Source: CAYOOP01 sp964405685
Lineage (GTDB): Bacteria > Pseudomonadota > Alphaproteobacteria > Rickettsiales > SXRF01
DNA length: 64,000 nucleotides
Direction: 5' to 3'
Assembly (NCBI GenBank): GCA_964405685.1
Contig: CAYOOP010000005.1
Coordinates: forward strand, 110,063 to 174,062
Below are positions 40,262-49,528 of this stretch, piece after piece; position 1 is the stretch's first letter; each line of letters begins with the position of its first letter. Under the pieces are notes generated by a model, which searched no databases, was not told the origin of the DNA, and was given only the letters and a program-made list of their open reading frames with translations. Both the position numbers and the translations under genes were made by a program.

Positions 40262-42904
40262 TTACTGCCCGACAATCCGCTTAGCGACGAACGCTTCGAG
40301 AGAGGCGGTGTCGGTGCGGACCGTGTAGGCTTCGATGGGGCCAGCGATGTTGAGGCCGAAGGTGGACATGGTGGTGGCGCCCAGTTGCGGGAATTGGAAT
40401 TTGGCGTCGAGGTTCATTTTCCAGGGGAGCAGTTCGATCTGCCCGCCAATGACGCCCGTGGTTTGCGTGGTGGTGGTAAGGCCGAGGCCGGGGGTTTTGA
40501 AGATGGCTTGTTGCAGGTTGATGTTGCCGTCGACGCTGAATTCGCTGGTGCCGCTGCTTACCATTTGTTCTACACCTTTGACCACATCTCCCGTGTTGCG
40601 GGCGGCTTGCGTGGTTTCCAAAATGCCTTGCAGATTAAAGCCGGGCACACGCACGCCGCGCGCGGTGACGGTAGCGCGCATATTCGCTTGCTTCAACCAT
40701 TCGAGGAAATTGATGCCCGAGGTGGTGACGTTACCACTGACGTTTGCCCGGCCGGTGATGGAAGAAGGCAGCGCGAAGCGTTGCAGCAGATCTTCCACAT
40801 GGATGTTGTAGAGGGCAAAATTGCATGAAAGCGCCGGTACTTTTCCACCGGTGATATTGCCGTTCATCGATATTTGGCCACCTAATATGTTGAACCCAAA
40901 ATTCTGGATTTGCAGTTGCTGGTCTTTCAGCGTCGCTTTGGCTTTGAAAAAGCCGTAGGTGGTATCCTCCAGTTTGAAGTCAGCAATGTTGATATCAAAT
41001 TCGCCATCCAGCAAATCTGTCCATGAGAAATCAAACAACTCTTCAGAAAAACGCGAGGTTTTATTGGTGGGGTCGATCCATGGTCTGGAAGGTTTGTCGC
41101 CCTCCAGCTTGGTATAGGCCGAATCAAAAAACGGGGCGGCGAGAATAAGTGTAAGCCGTGGGCGTGGACCGCTGGCATTCAGTGTCACCGTGCTGCGCAG
41201 CGTGCCTTCGGGGAGCCCCAGTTCAATATTGCTGAGTGAAAGCTCGCCGGGCTTGGCAATGATGTGCATATTGCCGATGGTGCCGGTGCGGTCTAAGAAG
41301 GTAAAGCCGTCTAACCAGACGTTTAAATCAATAATGCCGGTGAGCCGTTTAAGCCACTGGAACTCGTTGCCGTTTAGGAGCGAAAGCTTGTAGGTGCCGC
41401 CGGCGCTTTCCTGCTTCGCTTTGCGCCAGGCGTTGCGGAAGTAATCAAGATTAACGCCCTTGATGCGGATTTCTGCTTCCGAGCGGGTGATGTTTTCAAA
41501 ATAGGTGGAAAGGCCGCCGGTGAAATTAATATCCCCCAGTTTGACTGCCGCTTCTGATACGCGGAATTGTTCGTTTGACCAGAAAATATTACTCGCCAAG
41601 CTATATTCGCCCAGGTTTTCATCAGGCAGGCTAGTGGCGGTGGGTTCAAAGCTGGCCAAAAATGCTTTTAAGCTTTTACCTTCGAGCAATCCTTTGCCTT
41701 CGATGCGTGCACCGAGTGCGCGGTCGGTGTAACGGCCGTTGAAGGTGAACACAGAACCGTCTTCGGTGGCCACGCTGATATCGCGCAGTGTGATATCAAT
41801 ACCGCCATATTCGACATTGGCGCTCGCGTCTTTCAAGGTGCGTGTACCAAGCGTTAATGCGGTGGTTTTAGCGAGGACGATGATGTCATAATCCTCTTTC
41901 ACCACCTCGTTGCTATCCGCCGCTGGGCGGGAGGCTTTGAGTAGGTTGGCAACAATCGGCGTAAATGGTGTAAGGTTAAACGTATCCGCCTGTACATCCA
42001 CCGCCAGGGTCGGCAAACCGCGTAGTGCCCCGTAGGCGGAAATCCTGCCTTTAGCGCCGCCAATGGTTGCATCCGCGCTGTGAAGCCACAGTTCACCATT
42101 GCCTAAGGTCGCATCGCCTTTCACGTCGAGGGTTTGGGTAGGATTGCTTTTTTCAGGTTGTTTTGCGGATTCGACTTTGGGAATCCAGGTGCTTAAATTT
42201 GTGTGTAATGAGAATGTACCAGGTGTTTCGCCACCTGCTGCGGGTAGGGTACCGCTGAATTCGGCGTGGCTACCGTCTTTGGTTGCGAGAGTGATCGTAA
42301 GCGGTTGCCCGGCGTCTAGCCCGCTGGTGATGTTGAGGGTAGCCTCTCGCTCTGAGGTGCGGCCTTGGAGGGAGAGATTGAGCGATGAAGCTTCACATTT
42401 CAACACGCCGTTGACGGTCTCTACCCGCGTGATTGCATCGCTGCCGGCGCGTTGCAGGTTCACCTCGCCGTTTTGAACTGTAAATACCCCCGGCATGGCG
42501 CAGAGTTGCTTGAGAGCGGGTTGCAACGAAGTATCAGCTTCAACGAGGTTAAACGTCGGACTGCCCAGTACAATCGCCGGGTGCTTGCCACCGGAAAACA
42601 GCCCAGCCCAGCCGAGATTGAGTTTCCCGGTGCGGGCGGAGAGGATGGGTTTGTCATCCCCAATCGTAATATCACTCAGTGCCACATGCGGTGAGGGGAA
42701 GGGGGAAATACCGCCCTGAATAGTCAATTTCACAGGCACGCCGCTCGCCTTGGAAAGTGACTCGATCAGGCTGGTTTGCAAATGCTCTTTATTCACAAAC
42801 ATCGGTGCGACAAAAGCCGCAACCAGCAATAGCGCCAGCGCGCCTAACACCGGCTTCACATAAGGAATTTTGGGCGGGAATTTCAATTGTTTGAGCGGGG
42901 GCAT
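40262..42904 (-). CDS. AsmA-family envelope protein
   Basis: 880 residues with one N-terminal membrane helix (about 15-34, VLGALALLLVAAFVAPMFV) and a very long periplasmic part of repeated beta-strand pattern. The N-terminal block KLTIQGGISPFPSPHVALSDITIG and the C-terminal GIN(F)LEWLKQANMRATVTARGV with the end TFGLNIAGPIEAYTVRTDT are typical of AsmA proteins. These belong to the bridge-like lipid transfer group and affect outer-membrane lipid balance. It is divergent from nuoG, 127 bases away, and convergent with the unknown gene at 38921. Confidence 0.85.
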   Translation of the reverse strand: MPPLKQLKFPPKIPYVKPVLGALALLLVAAFVAPMFVNKEHLQTSLIESLSKASGVPVKLTIQGGISPFPSPHVALSDITIGDDKPILSARTGKLNLGWAGLFSGGKHPAIVLGSPTFNLVEADTSLQPALKQLCAMPGVFTVQNGEVNLQRAGSDAITRVETVNGVLKCEASSLNLSLQGRTSEREATLNITSGLDAGQPLTITLATKDGSHAEFSGTLPAAGGETPGTFSLHTNLSTWIPKVESAKQPEKSNPTQTLDVKGDATLGNGELWLHSADATIGGAKGRISAYGALRGLPTLAVDVQADTFNLTPFTPIVANLLKASRPAADSNEVVKEDYDIIVLAKTTALTLGTRTLKDASANVEYGGIDITLRDISVATEDGSVFTFNGRYTDRALGARIEGKGLLEGKSLKAFLASFEPTATSLPDENLGEYSLASNIFWSNEQFRVSEAAVKLGDINFTGGLSTYFENITRSEAEIRIKGVNLDYFRNAWRKAKQESAGGTYKLSLLNGNEFQWLKRLTGIIDLNVWLDGFTFLDRTGTIGNMHIIAKPGELSLSNIELGLPEGTLRSTVTLNASGPRPRLTLILAAPFFDSAYTKLEGDKPSRPWIDPTNKTSRFSEELFDFSWTDLLDGEFDINIADFKLEDTTYGFFKAKATLKDQQLQIQNFGFNILGGQISMNGNITGGKVPALSCNFALYNIHVEDLLQRFALPSSITGRANVSGNVTTSGINFLEWLKQANMRATVTARGVRVPGFNLQGILETTQAARNTGDVVKGVEQMVSSGTSEFSVDGNINLQQAIFKTPGLGLTTTTQTTGVIGGQIELLPWKMNLDAKFQFPQLGATTMSTFGLNIAGPIEAYTVRTDTASLEAFVAKRIVGQ

Positions 42905-43031
42905 ACTCCATAAAGTTACACCAAAACCCCATCTGATGACAAGGTGTTGTATCTAAAGATATCTTTAGGTTGCATCCGCGTGTGCGCATGGTAAAACGCT
43001 TTCGTCTTACTTTGATAGAGCGTTTATATTT

Positions 43032-45089
43032 ATGCCAAAACTGACGATTGACGGACACGAAATAGAAGTTGAACCCGGTACGGTGATTATTCAAGCTGCC
43101 GAGCAGCTCGGAATCGAAATTCCCCGGTTTTGTTACCATGATCGCCTGGCCATTGCCGGCAATTGCCGCATGTGCTTGGTGGAAGTTTCGCCAGGCCCGC
43201 CGAAGCCGCAGGCCAGTTGCGCGCTGCCGTGCGCGGACAATATGGTAGTGAAAACCAATACCGAGATGGTGAAAAAAGCCCGTGAAGGGGTGATGGAGTT
43301 CTTGCTCATCAACCACCCGCTCGATTGCCCGATTTGCGACCAGGGCGGCGAGTGCGATTTGCAGGATCAAGCGATTGCGTATGGCAAAGGCAAGAGCCGC
43401 TATAAGGAAGAAAAGCGCTCGGTGCCGGATAAATACATGGGCCCGCTGGTGTCGACCTTCATGAACCGCTGCATTCATTGCACGCGGTGTGTGCGGTTTA
43501 TTACGGATGTGGCCGGTGTGCCGGACTTGGGCGGCTTGGGCCGCGGCGAACATATGGAAATTGGAACGTATGTTGAAAAAGCGATCGGCTCGGAACTTTC
43601 AGCCAATATTATTGACCTGTGTCCCGTGGGCGCGTTGACATCAAAGCCGTATGCCTATGCGGCGCGGTCGTGGGAGCTCACGAAAACGGAAACGGTGGAT
43701 GTGCTGGATGCCGTCGGCTGCAATATCCGCGTGGATTCGCGAGGGTCGGCGGTGATGCGTGTGCTGCCGCGTGTGCATGAAGACATCAACGAGGAATGGA
43801 TTTCCGATAAGTCGCGCTATGCGTGCGATGGCTTAAAAACACAGCGGCTGGACCGTCCATACGTTCGTGGTGCCGATGGCAAGCTCAAAGCGGCAAGCTG
43901 GGAGCAAGCATTGCAAACGGTTGTGCATAAAATGAAACAGCTGGAGCCTTCTGAGATTGCCGCTATAGCGGGCAATCTTGCGTGCACGGAGAGCATGTTT
44001 GCACTGAAACAACTCATGGACAGTATCGAATCGCACAATCTCGATTGTCGTCAGGATGGCGCGAAATTGCCGACGGCCAAGCGTGGCGATTATTTATTTA
44101 ATGGTACGATTGCGGGCATTGAAGACGCCGATACGATTGTGCTGATTGGCGCGAACCCGCGCAAAGAGGCCTCGCTTGTGAATGCACGCATTCGGAAGAG
44201 CTGGAAAAATGGTGGTTTGAAAGAGGTGTTCGTCATCGGCCCGGCGACGGATTTGACCTATCCGTCTACTTCGCTCGGGAGCGACCCACGCATATTGAAA
44301 GATCTGGTGGCCGGCAAGCACGATGCATTTAAAACATTGAGTGCGGCGAAAAAACCGATGGTGATACTTGGGACTGCAGCGCTTGCGCGTGAAGATGGCG
44401 CGGCGATTTACGAAACCGCGAAGCAGTTGGCAGAAAAAATAAATGCGAGCTTTAATGTGCTGCACCACGCGGCGGCGCGGGTAGGGGGCCTGGATGTTGG
44501 CTTTGTGCCGGGGGCTAGCGGCAAGGACATGAGCGGCATTGTTGAGGCTTCCAAATCCGGCGACATTAAAATGGTCTATTTGCTTGGTGTCGACGAAATC
44601 GACATGTCGCATTTCGGCAAAGCGTTTGTGGTGTACCAGGGCCATCACGGTGACATTGGCGCCCATCGCGCGGATGTGATTTTGCCCGGCGCGGCCTATA
44701 CGGAAAAAGATGCTACTTACGTGAACATGGAAGGGAGAGCGCAACGCGCAGTCCGCGCGGTGTTCGCTCCGGGTGAAGCGAAGGAAGACTGGGCGATTAT
44801 CCGTGCCATCTCCGGTGCACTGGGCGCGCAATTGCCGTATGACACACTCGCGCAACTGCGCGAAGTGATGATCGCGGCGCATCCGCATTTAGGCCAGATT
44901 GATACGGTTGTTCTGGCGGATGTTTCGCCAGCCAACCCGCCAAAACCCGGGCAGGGTGCGATTCTGGCGAAGGCGCTGGAGGAGTGGACTGCGAATTTTT
45001 ATAGGACCGATCCGATTTCGCGTGCGTCCAAAACCATGGCCGAGTGTACCAAGCAAATCGGCGAATTTTTGCAAAAAGAGGCGGCGTAA
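43032..45089 (+). CDS. nuoG: NADH-quinone oxidoreductase subunit G
   Basis: Iron-sulfur subunit of the peripheral arm of complex I. The 685 residues begin with a [2Fe-2S] ferredoxin domain (CYHDRLAIAGNCRMCLVEV), a His/Cys segment (HPLDCPICDQGGECDLQDQ), a [4Fe-4S] site (CIHCTRCVRFI) and the molybdopterin-oxidoreductase-like body (SWEQALQTVVHKM). It begins an operon: nuoA-F are absent upstream, where a divergent AsmA gene stands. The order nuoG, H, I, J, K, L, M, N is kept but is interrupted by three other genes and one repeat. Confidence 0.96.
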   Translation: MPKLTIDGHEIEVEPGTVIIQAAEQLGIEIPRFCYHDRLAIAGNCRMCLVEVSPGPPKPQASCALPCADNMVVKTNTEMVKKAREGVMEFLLINHPLDCPICDQGGECDLQDQAIAYGKGKSRYKEEKRSVPDKYMGPLVSTFMNRCIHCTRCVRFITDVAGVPDLGGLGRGEHMEIGTYVEKAIGSELSANIIDLCPVGALTSKPYAYAARSWELTKTETVDVLDAVGCNIRVDSRGSAVMRVLPRVHEDINEEWISDKSRYACDGLKTQRLDRPYVRGADGKLKAASWEQALQTVVHKMKQLEPSEIAAIAGNLACTESMFALKQLMDSIESHNLDCRQDGAKLPTAKRGDYLFNGTIAGIEDADTIVLIGANPRKEASLVNARIRKSWKNGGLKEVFVIGPATDLTYPSTSLGSDPRILKDLVAGKHDAFKTLSAAKKPMVILGTAALAREDGAAIYETAKQLAEKINASFNVLHHAAARVGGLDVGFVPGASGKDMSGIVEASKSGDIKMVYLLGVDEIDMSHFGKAFVVYQGHHGDIGAHRADVILPGAAYTEKDATYVNMEGRAQRAVRAVFAPGEAKEDWAIIRAISGALGAQLPYDTLAQLREVMIAAHPHLGQIDTVVLADVSPANPPKPGQGAILAKALEEWTANFYRTDPISRASKTMAECTKQIGEFLQKEAA

Positions 45090-45090
45090 T

Positions 45091-46047
45091 ATGCGTATCG
45101 GTGCGTTTGCTCTTACGGTTCTTGCATCGTCCACCGCCTATGCCGCTAGCTGGCCCAGTGCGCTGACCTATAAAGGCCAGCCGATTACCCGCTGTTTGGA
45201 AGCGTTGCCGATGGAGGAGGCGTCGCGCAGTAAGCCGCTGGATCTCGCGGCGTGTTCTGCTCCCGATCCGCAAATACAGGACAGCGAACCCAATCAAGAT
45301 TTAATTTCGCAAGGCTTCATTGGTCGCAGCTACACCACGGGCGAGGGCGCAAATCCCGCCTATGGTTACTACAAGGTGCTTGGCCCTTATCGCGGTGGCT
45401 ATTTGGTGTATGGTTTGTGGAGCGGCGGCGGCTTGGCCCAATTCTCTTCGCTCGATGTCATCAAACGCAAAGGCGACACCATTTGGGTCGAGCGCGAAAT
45501 CGCGAGTGGCGACCGTTGCAATAATGGCATCACTGAAGCGTGGCTCGAGCGTGGCAAGTTATTTTATAAGGTCAACTTCACACCCTACGATATTATTGTA
45601 CACGCAGATATTCCCGTGACGGTGAAAACCTCCGACGATTTGGAAAGCACGCCAACCAGCTGTTTTGCGACCGCTACATTTGCGCAGTCGCGCGACAATC
45701 AGCCTGATTTTTATGTCATGGCGCTGAATCAGGAAAACCCTGATGCGCTAATTTCCGATGTTGAGTGGACGCGAAACTACCGTTATCAGACCTGTTTTAA
45801 CACTCTGTTCTTAGATGCGTTGCAGTCGGGCTCGGTTTCGTTTGATAAAAAGGCGCTCACCGCCTGGGTCAAAGGGTTTTATGAAACCTGCGTGAATCAA
45901 AAAGTGATTGATGAAAAACCGTTTGAAGTCAACCCCCCAGAGCCAACGCCACAGTCCATTGAAGTAAAGCCAATGGACGCGCCGGTCGAAGTGCCGATGA
46001 TTTATTCGGAGCCCGATAGCGGCGTGGATCAAGGAGACGGCCAATGA
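45091..46047 (+). CDS. exported protein of unknown function within the nuo operon
   Basis: 318 residues from the ATG at 45091, one base after the nuoG stop; the frame opens earlier inside nuoG. Signal peptide 1-18 (FALTVLASSTAYA-AS). The mature part is soluble, has six or more cysteines (for example CLEALP, AACSAPD, GDRCNNG, TSCFAT, YQTCFNT, YETCVNQ), suggesting disulfides, and ends in a Pro/Glu-rich tail. It overlaps nuoH by four bases (ATGA), so it is translated with the complex I genes. I do not recognise a family. It may be a passenger or an accessory factor. Confidence 0.7.
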   Translation: MRIGAFALTVLASSTAYAASWPSALTYKGQPITRCLEALPMEEASRSKPLDLAACSAPDPQIQDSEPNQDLISQGFIGRSYTTGEGANPAYGYYKVLGPYRGGYLVYGLWSGGGLAQFSSLDVIKRKGDTIWVEREIASGDRCNNGITEAWLERGKLFYKVNFTPYDIIVHADIPVTVKTSDDLESTPTSCFATATFAQSRDNQPDFYVMALNQENPDALISDVEWTRNYRYQTCFNTLFLDALQSGSVSFDKKALTAWVKGFYETCVNQKVIDEKPFEVNPPEPTPQSIEVKPMDAPVEVPMIYSEPDSGVDQGDGQ

Positions 46048-47042
46048 TGGAGTTGATCAACATCCTCATGCCGCTGCTGATTATTGTCGGCAAAATCCTG
46101 CTGGTTGTCGTACCACTACTGATTTGCGTGGCGATGCTCACCTATTTCGAGCGCAAAGTCATCGCGGCGATGCAGCTGCGCAAAGGTCCGAATATGATTG
46201 GTCCGTTTGGGTTGCTGCAAGCATTTGCCGATGGCGCGAAATTGTTTCTGAAAGAGACGATTATTCCGTCTGAGTCCAACAAAGTGATTTTTTTCCTTGC
46301 GCCCATGCTTACGTTTTCGCTGGCGCTGCTTGGCTGGGCGGTGATTCCGATTTCAGAGTATTTCGTGATCGCCGATATCAACGTCGGTATTCTTTATCTC
46401 TTTGCGATTTCTTCGCTCGGCGTCTACGGCATCATCATGGCCGGGTGGGCGAGCAATTCGAAATACGCGTTTTTGGGTGCGATTCGCTCCTCCGCGCAGA
46501 TGGTTTCTTATGAAGTGTCGATCGGCTTTGTCATCGTCACGGTGCTGATGGTCGTCGGCTCACTCAATCTAAACGACATCGTGCACGCGCAGGCAGACGG
46601 TTGGTTTGCCTTCTCGCCGCTCTTTCCGATGTTCATCGTCTTCTTCATTTCCGCGCTTGCTGAAACCAACCGCCATCCATTTGATCTGCCGGAGGCCGAA
46701 GGTGAATTGGTTGCCGGTTACAACGTTGAATATTCATCCATGACCTTCGCGCTGTTTTTCCTCGGTGAATACGCGAATATGATTTTGATGTCGGGCATGG
46801 TGACCATCCTCTTCCTCGGTGGTTGGCTGCCCCCGCACCACGCGCTTGCCTTTATTCCTGGCGGTATTTGGTTTGCGCTAAAAGTCTCCGTCTGCCTCTT
46901 CGTTTTCATCTGGGCACGCGCCACCTTGCCGCGCTATCGCTACGATCAACTCATGCGCCTGGGCTGGAAGATCTTCCTGCCGTTTTCGCTGCTGTGGGTG
47001 GTGGTGATTGCCGCTTGGGTCGTCTTTTTTCAGGGGCATTAA
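46044..47042 (+). CDS. nuoH: NADH-quinone oxidoreductase subunit H
   Basis: Membrane subunit at the quinone site of complex I, 332 residues with about eight helices. Typical segments: MLTYFERKVIAAMQLRKGPN, GAIRSSAQMVSYEVSIG, ALAETNRHPFDLPEAEGELV with the conserved Glu-rich loop, and WARATLPRYRYDQLMRLGWK. The first codons overlap the exported-protein gene by four bases; the next gene starts at the base after the stop. Confidence 0.97.
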   Translation: MMELINILMPLLIIVGKILLVVVPLLICVAMLTYFERKVIAAMQLRKGPNMIGPFGLLQAFADGAKLFLKETIIPSESNKVIFFLAPMLTFSLALLGWAVIPISEYFVIADINVGILYLFAISSLGVYGIIMAGWASNSKYAFLGAIRSSAQMVSYEVSIGFVIVTVLMVVGSLNLNDIVHAQADGWFAFSPLFPMFIVFFISALAETNRHPFDLPEAEGELVAGYNVEYSSMTFALFFLGEYANMILMSGMVTILFLGGWLPPHHALAFIPGGIWFALKVSVCLFVFIWARATLPRYRYDQLMRLGWKIFLPFSLLWVVVIAAWVVFFQGH

Positions 47043-47663
47043 GTGATCGAGCACGCTATGACATGGCTGGTCGAATTGGTGCATAGCTTGGGCTATGTGG
47101 GGCTGTTTATTCTCACGGCGATGGAAAGTATGTTCTTTCCAATTCCGTCCGAAACTACGATGATTCCTGCCGGTTACCTCGTGCATCAGGGTGAGTGGAA
47201 CATGGCGGTGGTGTGGATCATCGGCGTTACGGGTACGATTGTGGGTTCGCTTCTGAATTACTGGATTGCGTACATCATGGGCCGTCCATTTCTGGAACGC
47301 TACGGCAAATATATGTTCTTCGATCAGGCGCGCATGGCGCAGATGGAAGAGTATTTTAAAGTGCACGGAGAGATTTCGATTTTCACTTCACGTTTTATTC
47401 CCGGCGTGCGCCATGTGATTTCGTTCCCTGCGGGCCTTGCGAAAATGGATCTGAAGCGCTTCACGTTTTTTACTGCTTTGGGCGGCGGCATGTGGATGAC
47501 GGTGTTGATGTTCGTCGGCTATCAAATCGGTGACAATAAAGACTTGGTTCACAAGTATATGCCCTATATAACACTCGCGTGTATCATCGGTGTGGCGGCG
47601 CTTATCACCTATTACGTCTGGCGCCACCGCAGCAAAAAGAAGGTCATGAATGGCACTGTTTAA
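47043..47663 (+). CDS. DedA-family membrane protein
   Basis: 206 residues, with four to five membrane segments and re-entrant loops. Family marks: ESMFFPIPSETTMIPAGYL (with the Glu and Pro-Ser-Glu), GRPFLERYGKYMFF, and FTSRFIPGVRHVISFPAGLAKM (Arg-x-x-Pro-Gly-x-R). DedA proteins flip phospholipids or undecaprenyl phosphate. It begins at a GTG directly after the nuoH stop, with an in-frame ATG five codons later, and its end overlaps nuoI by 14 bases. It is not a complex I subunit; its firm overlap with nuoI shows a stable place in the operon. Confidence 0.88.
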   Translation: MIEHAMTWLVELVHSLGYVGLFILTAMESMFFPIPSETTMIPAGYLVHQGEWNMAVVWIIGVTGTIVGSLLNYWIAYIMGRPFLERYGKYMFFDQARMAQMEEYFKVHGEISIFTSRFIPGVRHVISFPAGLAKMDLKRFTFFTALGGGMWMTVLMFVGYQIGDNKDLVHKYMPYITLACIIGVAALITYYVWRHRSKKKVMNGTV

Positions 47664-48138
47664 ACGTACCGCGCGCGCATTTTTGTTGACCGAGCTGGTG
47701 GTCGGCTTTGGCATCACGCTTAAATACATGTTCAAAAAACCGGTGACGATCAACTATCCGTACGAAAAAGGCCCGCTTTCTCCGCGTTTCCGCGGTGAGC
47801 ACGCGCTGCGTCGCTATCCCAACGGCGAAGAACGTTGCATCGCCTGCAAACTCTGCGAGGCGATTTGCCCTGCGCAAGCGATCACCATCGAAGCCGAACC
47901 GCGCGAAGATGGCAGTCGCCGCACCACACGTTATGACATTGACATGACCAAGTGCATCTACTGCGGCCTGTGCCAGGAAGCTTGCCCGGTGGATGCGATC
48001 GTCGAAACCCCAAATTTTGAATTCGCAACGTTTACGCACGAAGAACTGCTCTACGACAAAAACAAACTCCTCGAAAACGGCGAACGCTGGGAACCGGCGA
48101 TTGCTGCTAATTTGTTGAAAGATGCGGCGTACAGGTAA
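47650..48138 (+). CDS. nuoI: NADH-quinone oxidoreductase subunit I
   Basis: Ferredoxin-type subunit carrying two [4Fe-4S] clusters of complex I. The 162 residues contain CIACKLCEAICPAQAI and CIYCGLCQEACPVDAI, plus the family end ELLYDKNKLLENGERWEP. The ATG lies inside the last codons of the DedA gene. Downstream, 65 bases with a hairpin separate it from the DUF559 gene; in related operons nuoJ follows directly. Confidence 0.97.
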   Translation: MALFKRTARAFLLTELVVGFGITLKYMFKKPVTINYPYEKGPLSPRFRGEHALRRYPNGEERCIACKLCEAICPAQAITIEAEPREDGSRRTTRYDIDMTKCIYCGLCQEACPVDAIVETPNFEFATFTHEELLYDKNKLLENGERWEPAIAANLLKDAAYR

Positions 48139-48148
48139 AACTCATACC

Positions 48149-48591
48149 CTCTCCCGCGTGCGGGAGAGGGTTAGGGAGAGGGTGGATAGACAAGGAGAAA
48201 CCATTGCGGGAAAACGCCAAACTTAAGCAAGCCAAGCAATTGCGGAAGCAGATGACGGAAGCTGAGAACTTGTTGTGGTATTATTTGCGCGCCGAAAGAT
48301 TTTTGGGTTTCAAGTTTCGTCGCCAGGTGCCCATAGAAGGTTATGTTGCGGATTTTGCCTGTGTTCACCCTCCGGTCATTATCGAGGTTGATGGCGGTGG
48401 GCATACCACACAACAAGAAAAAGATAAAATACGCGATGAAGTCTTGCGAAAACGTGGCTATAAGGTATTACGTTTTTGGAATAATGAGGTATTCGAGAAT
48501 ATTGAAGGCGTGTCGATGACGATTAAAAATGCACTTGAGACTTCCCCTCTCCCCCACCCCTCTCCCGCACGCGGGCGAGGGGAGAAGGTCT
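48149..48591. mobile_element. putative DUF559 cassette bounded by inverted hairpin repeats
   Basis: Left end (48149-48181) CCCTCTCCCGCGTGCGGGAG then AGGGTTAGGGAGAGGG; right end (48541-48591) CCCCTCTCCCCCACCCC followed by TCTCCCGCACGCGGGCGAGG. Reverse-complemented, the right end lines up with the left. Each end is itself a hairpin. The enclosed gene is a nuclease of the DUF559 family. The insertion separates nuoI from nuoJ but keeps nuoJ coupled by an ATGA overlap. Confidence 0.55.
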
Positions 48592-48602
48592 GCGTGTTAT
48601 GA
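48204..48602 (+). CDS. DUF559 / Vsr-like endonuclease-domain protein
   Basis: 132 residues from a TTG with AAGGAG six bases upstream. It has the DUF559 pattern: AENLLWYYLRAERFLGFKFRRQ, then YVADFACVHPPVIIEVDGGGH with the acidic pair of a PD-(D/E)xK nuclease core, and RKRGYKVLRFWNNEVFENIEGV. The fold is related to Vsr mismatch endonuclease. The last 20 residues (from LETSPLPHPSPARGRG on) are encoded by the right repeat. It overlaps nuoJ by four bases. No methyltransferase accompanies it. Its cellular role is unknown; the flanking inverted repeats suggest that it belongs to a mobile unit. Confidence 0.87.
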   Translation: MRENAKLKQAKQLRKQMTEAENLLWYYLRAERFLGFKFRRQVPIEGYVADFACVHPPVIIEVDGGGHTTQQEKDKIRDEVLRKRGYKVLRFWNNEVFENIEGVSMTIKNALETSPLPHPSPARGRGEKVCVL

Positions 48603-49201
48603 CCGAACTCATTCCCACCCTCTTATTCTACATCTTCGCAGCCGGGGTGCTCGGTTCGGCGGTGATGGTGGTTGCGGCGCGGAACCCCGTGCACTGCGTA
48701 TTGTTTTTGATTTTCTCGTTCTTTAACGCCGCCGGTTTATTTGTGCTGCTTGGCGCCGAGTATTTGGCGATGACGCTGGTGATTGTCTATGTTGGCGCAG
48801 TGGCCGTGTTGTTCCTGTTCGTGGTGATGATGCTGAATATTGACCTTGCACAGGTCCGCCAAGGATTTTTAAAGCATATGAGTGTGGGTATGACGATTGC
48901 GGGAACGCTGGCCTTTGAACTTTTGCTCGTGGTCTACCTCTCGTTGCTTAACCCCGGCATACTCGCCGCAGCCCGCAACCCAACTTATTCCGAGCGTGAC
49001 CTCACCAACACCCATGCGCTGGGCCAGGTGATCTATACGGATTATTTGCTCGCGTTCCAAATGTCCGGCCTCGTGCTGCTGGTTGCCATGATCGGCGCTA
49101 TTGTGCTGACGCTTCGCCACCGCCCCGGCGTGCGCAAACAAGTGATTTCCAAGCAGCTCGCGCGCAAGCGCGAAGATGCAATTGAGATTGTGAGGCACTA
49201 A
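48599..49201 (+). CDS. nuoJ: NADH-quinone oxidoreductase subunit J
   Basis: Membrane subunit of complex I, 200 residues with five helices. Typical are VVAARNPVHCVLFLIFSFFNAAGLFVLLGAEYL-type residues (ARNPVHCVLFLIF) and VIVYVGAVAVLFLFVVMML with the pi-bulge helix, and the end HRPGVRKQ. Its ATG overlaps the stop of the DUF559 gene; its stop overlaps the nuoK start by one base. Confidence 0.96.
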   Translation: MTELIPTLLFYIFAAGVLGSAVMVVAARNPVHCVLFLIFSFFNAAGLFVLLGAEYLAMTLVIVYVGAVAVLFLFVVMMLNIDLAQVRQGFLKHMSVGMTIAGTLAFELLLVVYLSLLNPGILAAARNPTYSERDLTNTHALGQVIYTDYLLAFQMSGLVLLVAMIGAIVLTLRHRPGVRKQVISKQLARKREDAIEIVRH

Positions 49202-49527
49202 TGGACACAGAATTCTTCGGTTCCATCGGCATATTTCACTATCTCGTAGTCTCGAGCCTGCTGTTCATGCTCGGCATTTGCGGCATATTCCTCAACCGCA
49301 AAAACGTGATTACGATTTTGATGTCGATTGAGTTGATGCTGCTTGCCGTGAACATCAATTTCGTCGCCTTCTCCGTCAAACTCGGTGATCTTTCCGGTCA
49401 GATATTCGCCATGTTCGTGCTTACCGTCGCCGCGGCCGAAGCCGCGATCGGCCTTGCTATCCTCGTTATTTTCCATCGCAACAAAGGGTCGATTGCCGTG
49501 GAAGACATTCATGAGTTGAAGGGTTGA
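49201..49527 (+). CDS. nuoK: NADH-quinone oxidoreductase subunit K
   Basis: Small complex I membrane subunit, 108 residues and three helices, homologous to MrpC. Conserved Glu in MSIELMLLAVNINFVAF and in LTVAAAEAAIGLAI are the proton-path residues. The length is slightly more than the common 100-102 because of a longer N-terminus (MDTEFFGSIGIFHY). One base separates it from nuoL. Confidence 0.96.
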   Translation: MDTEFFGSIGIFHYLVVSSLLFMLGICGIFLNRKNVITILMSIELMLLAVNINFVAFSVKLGDLSGQIFAMFVLTVAAAEAAIGLAILVIFHRNKGSIAVEDIHELKG

Positions 49528-49528
49528 T

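Noticed and set aside
48204..48602. Vsr mismatch endonuclease
   Set aside because: The fold family is shared, but there is no DNA cytosine methyltransferase next to it, and the motif pattern is that of DUF559.
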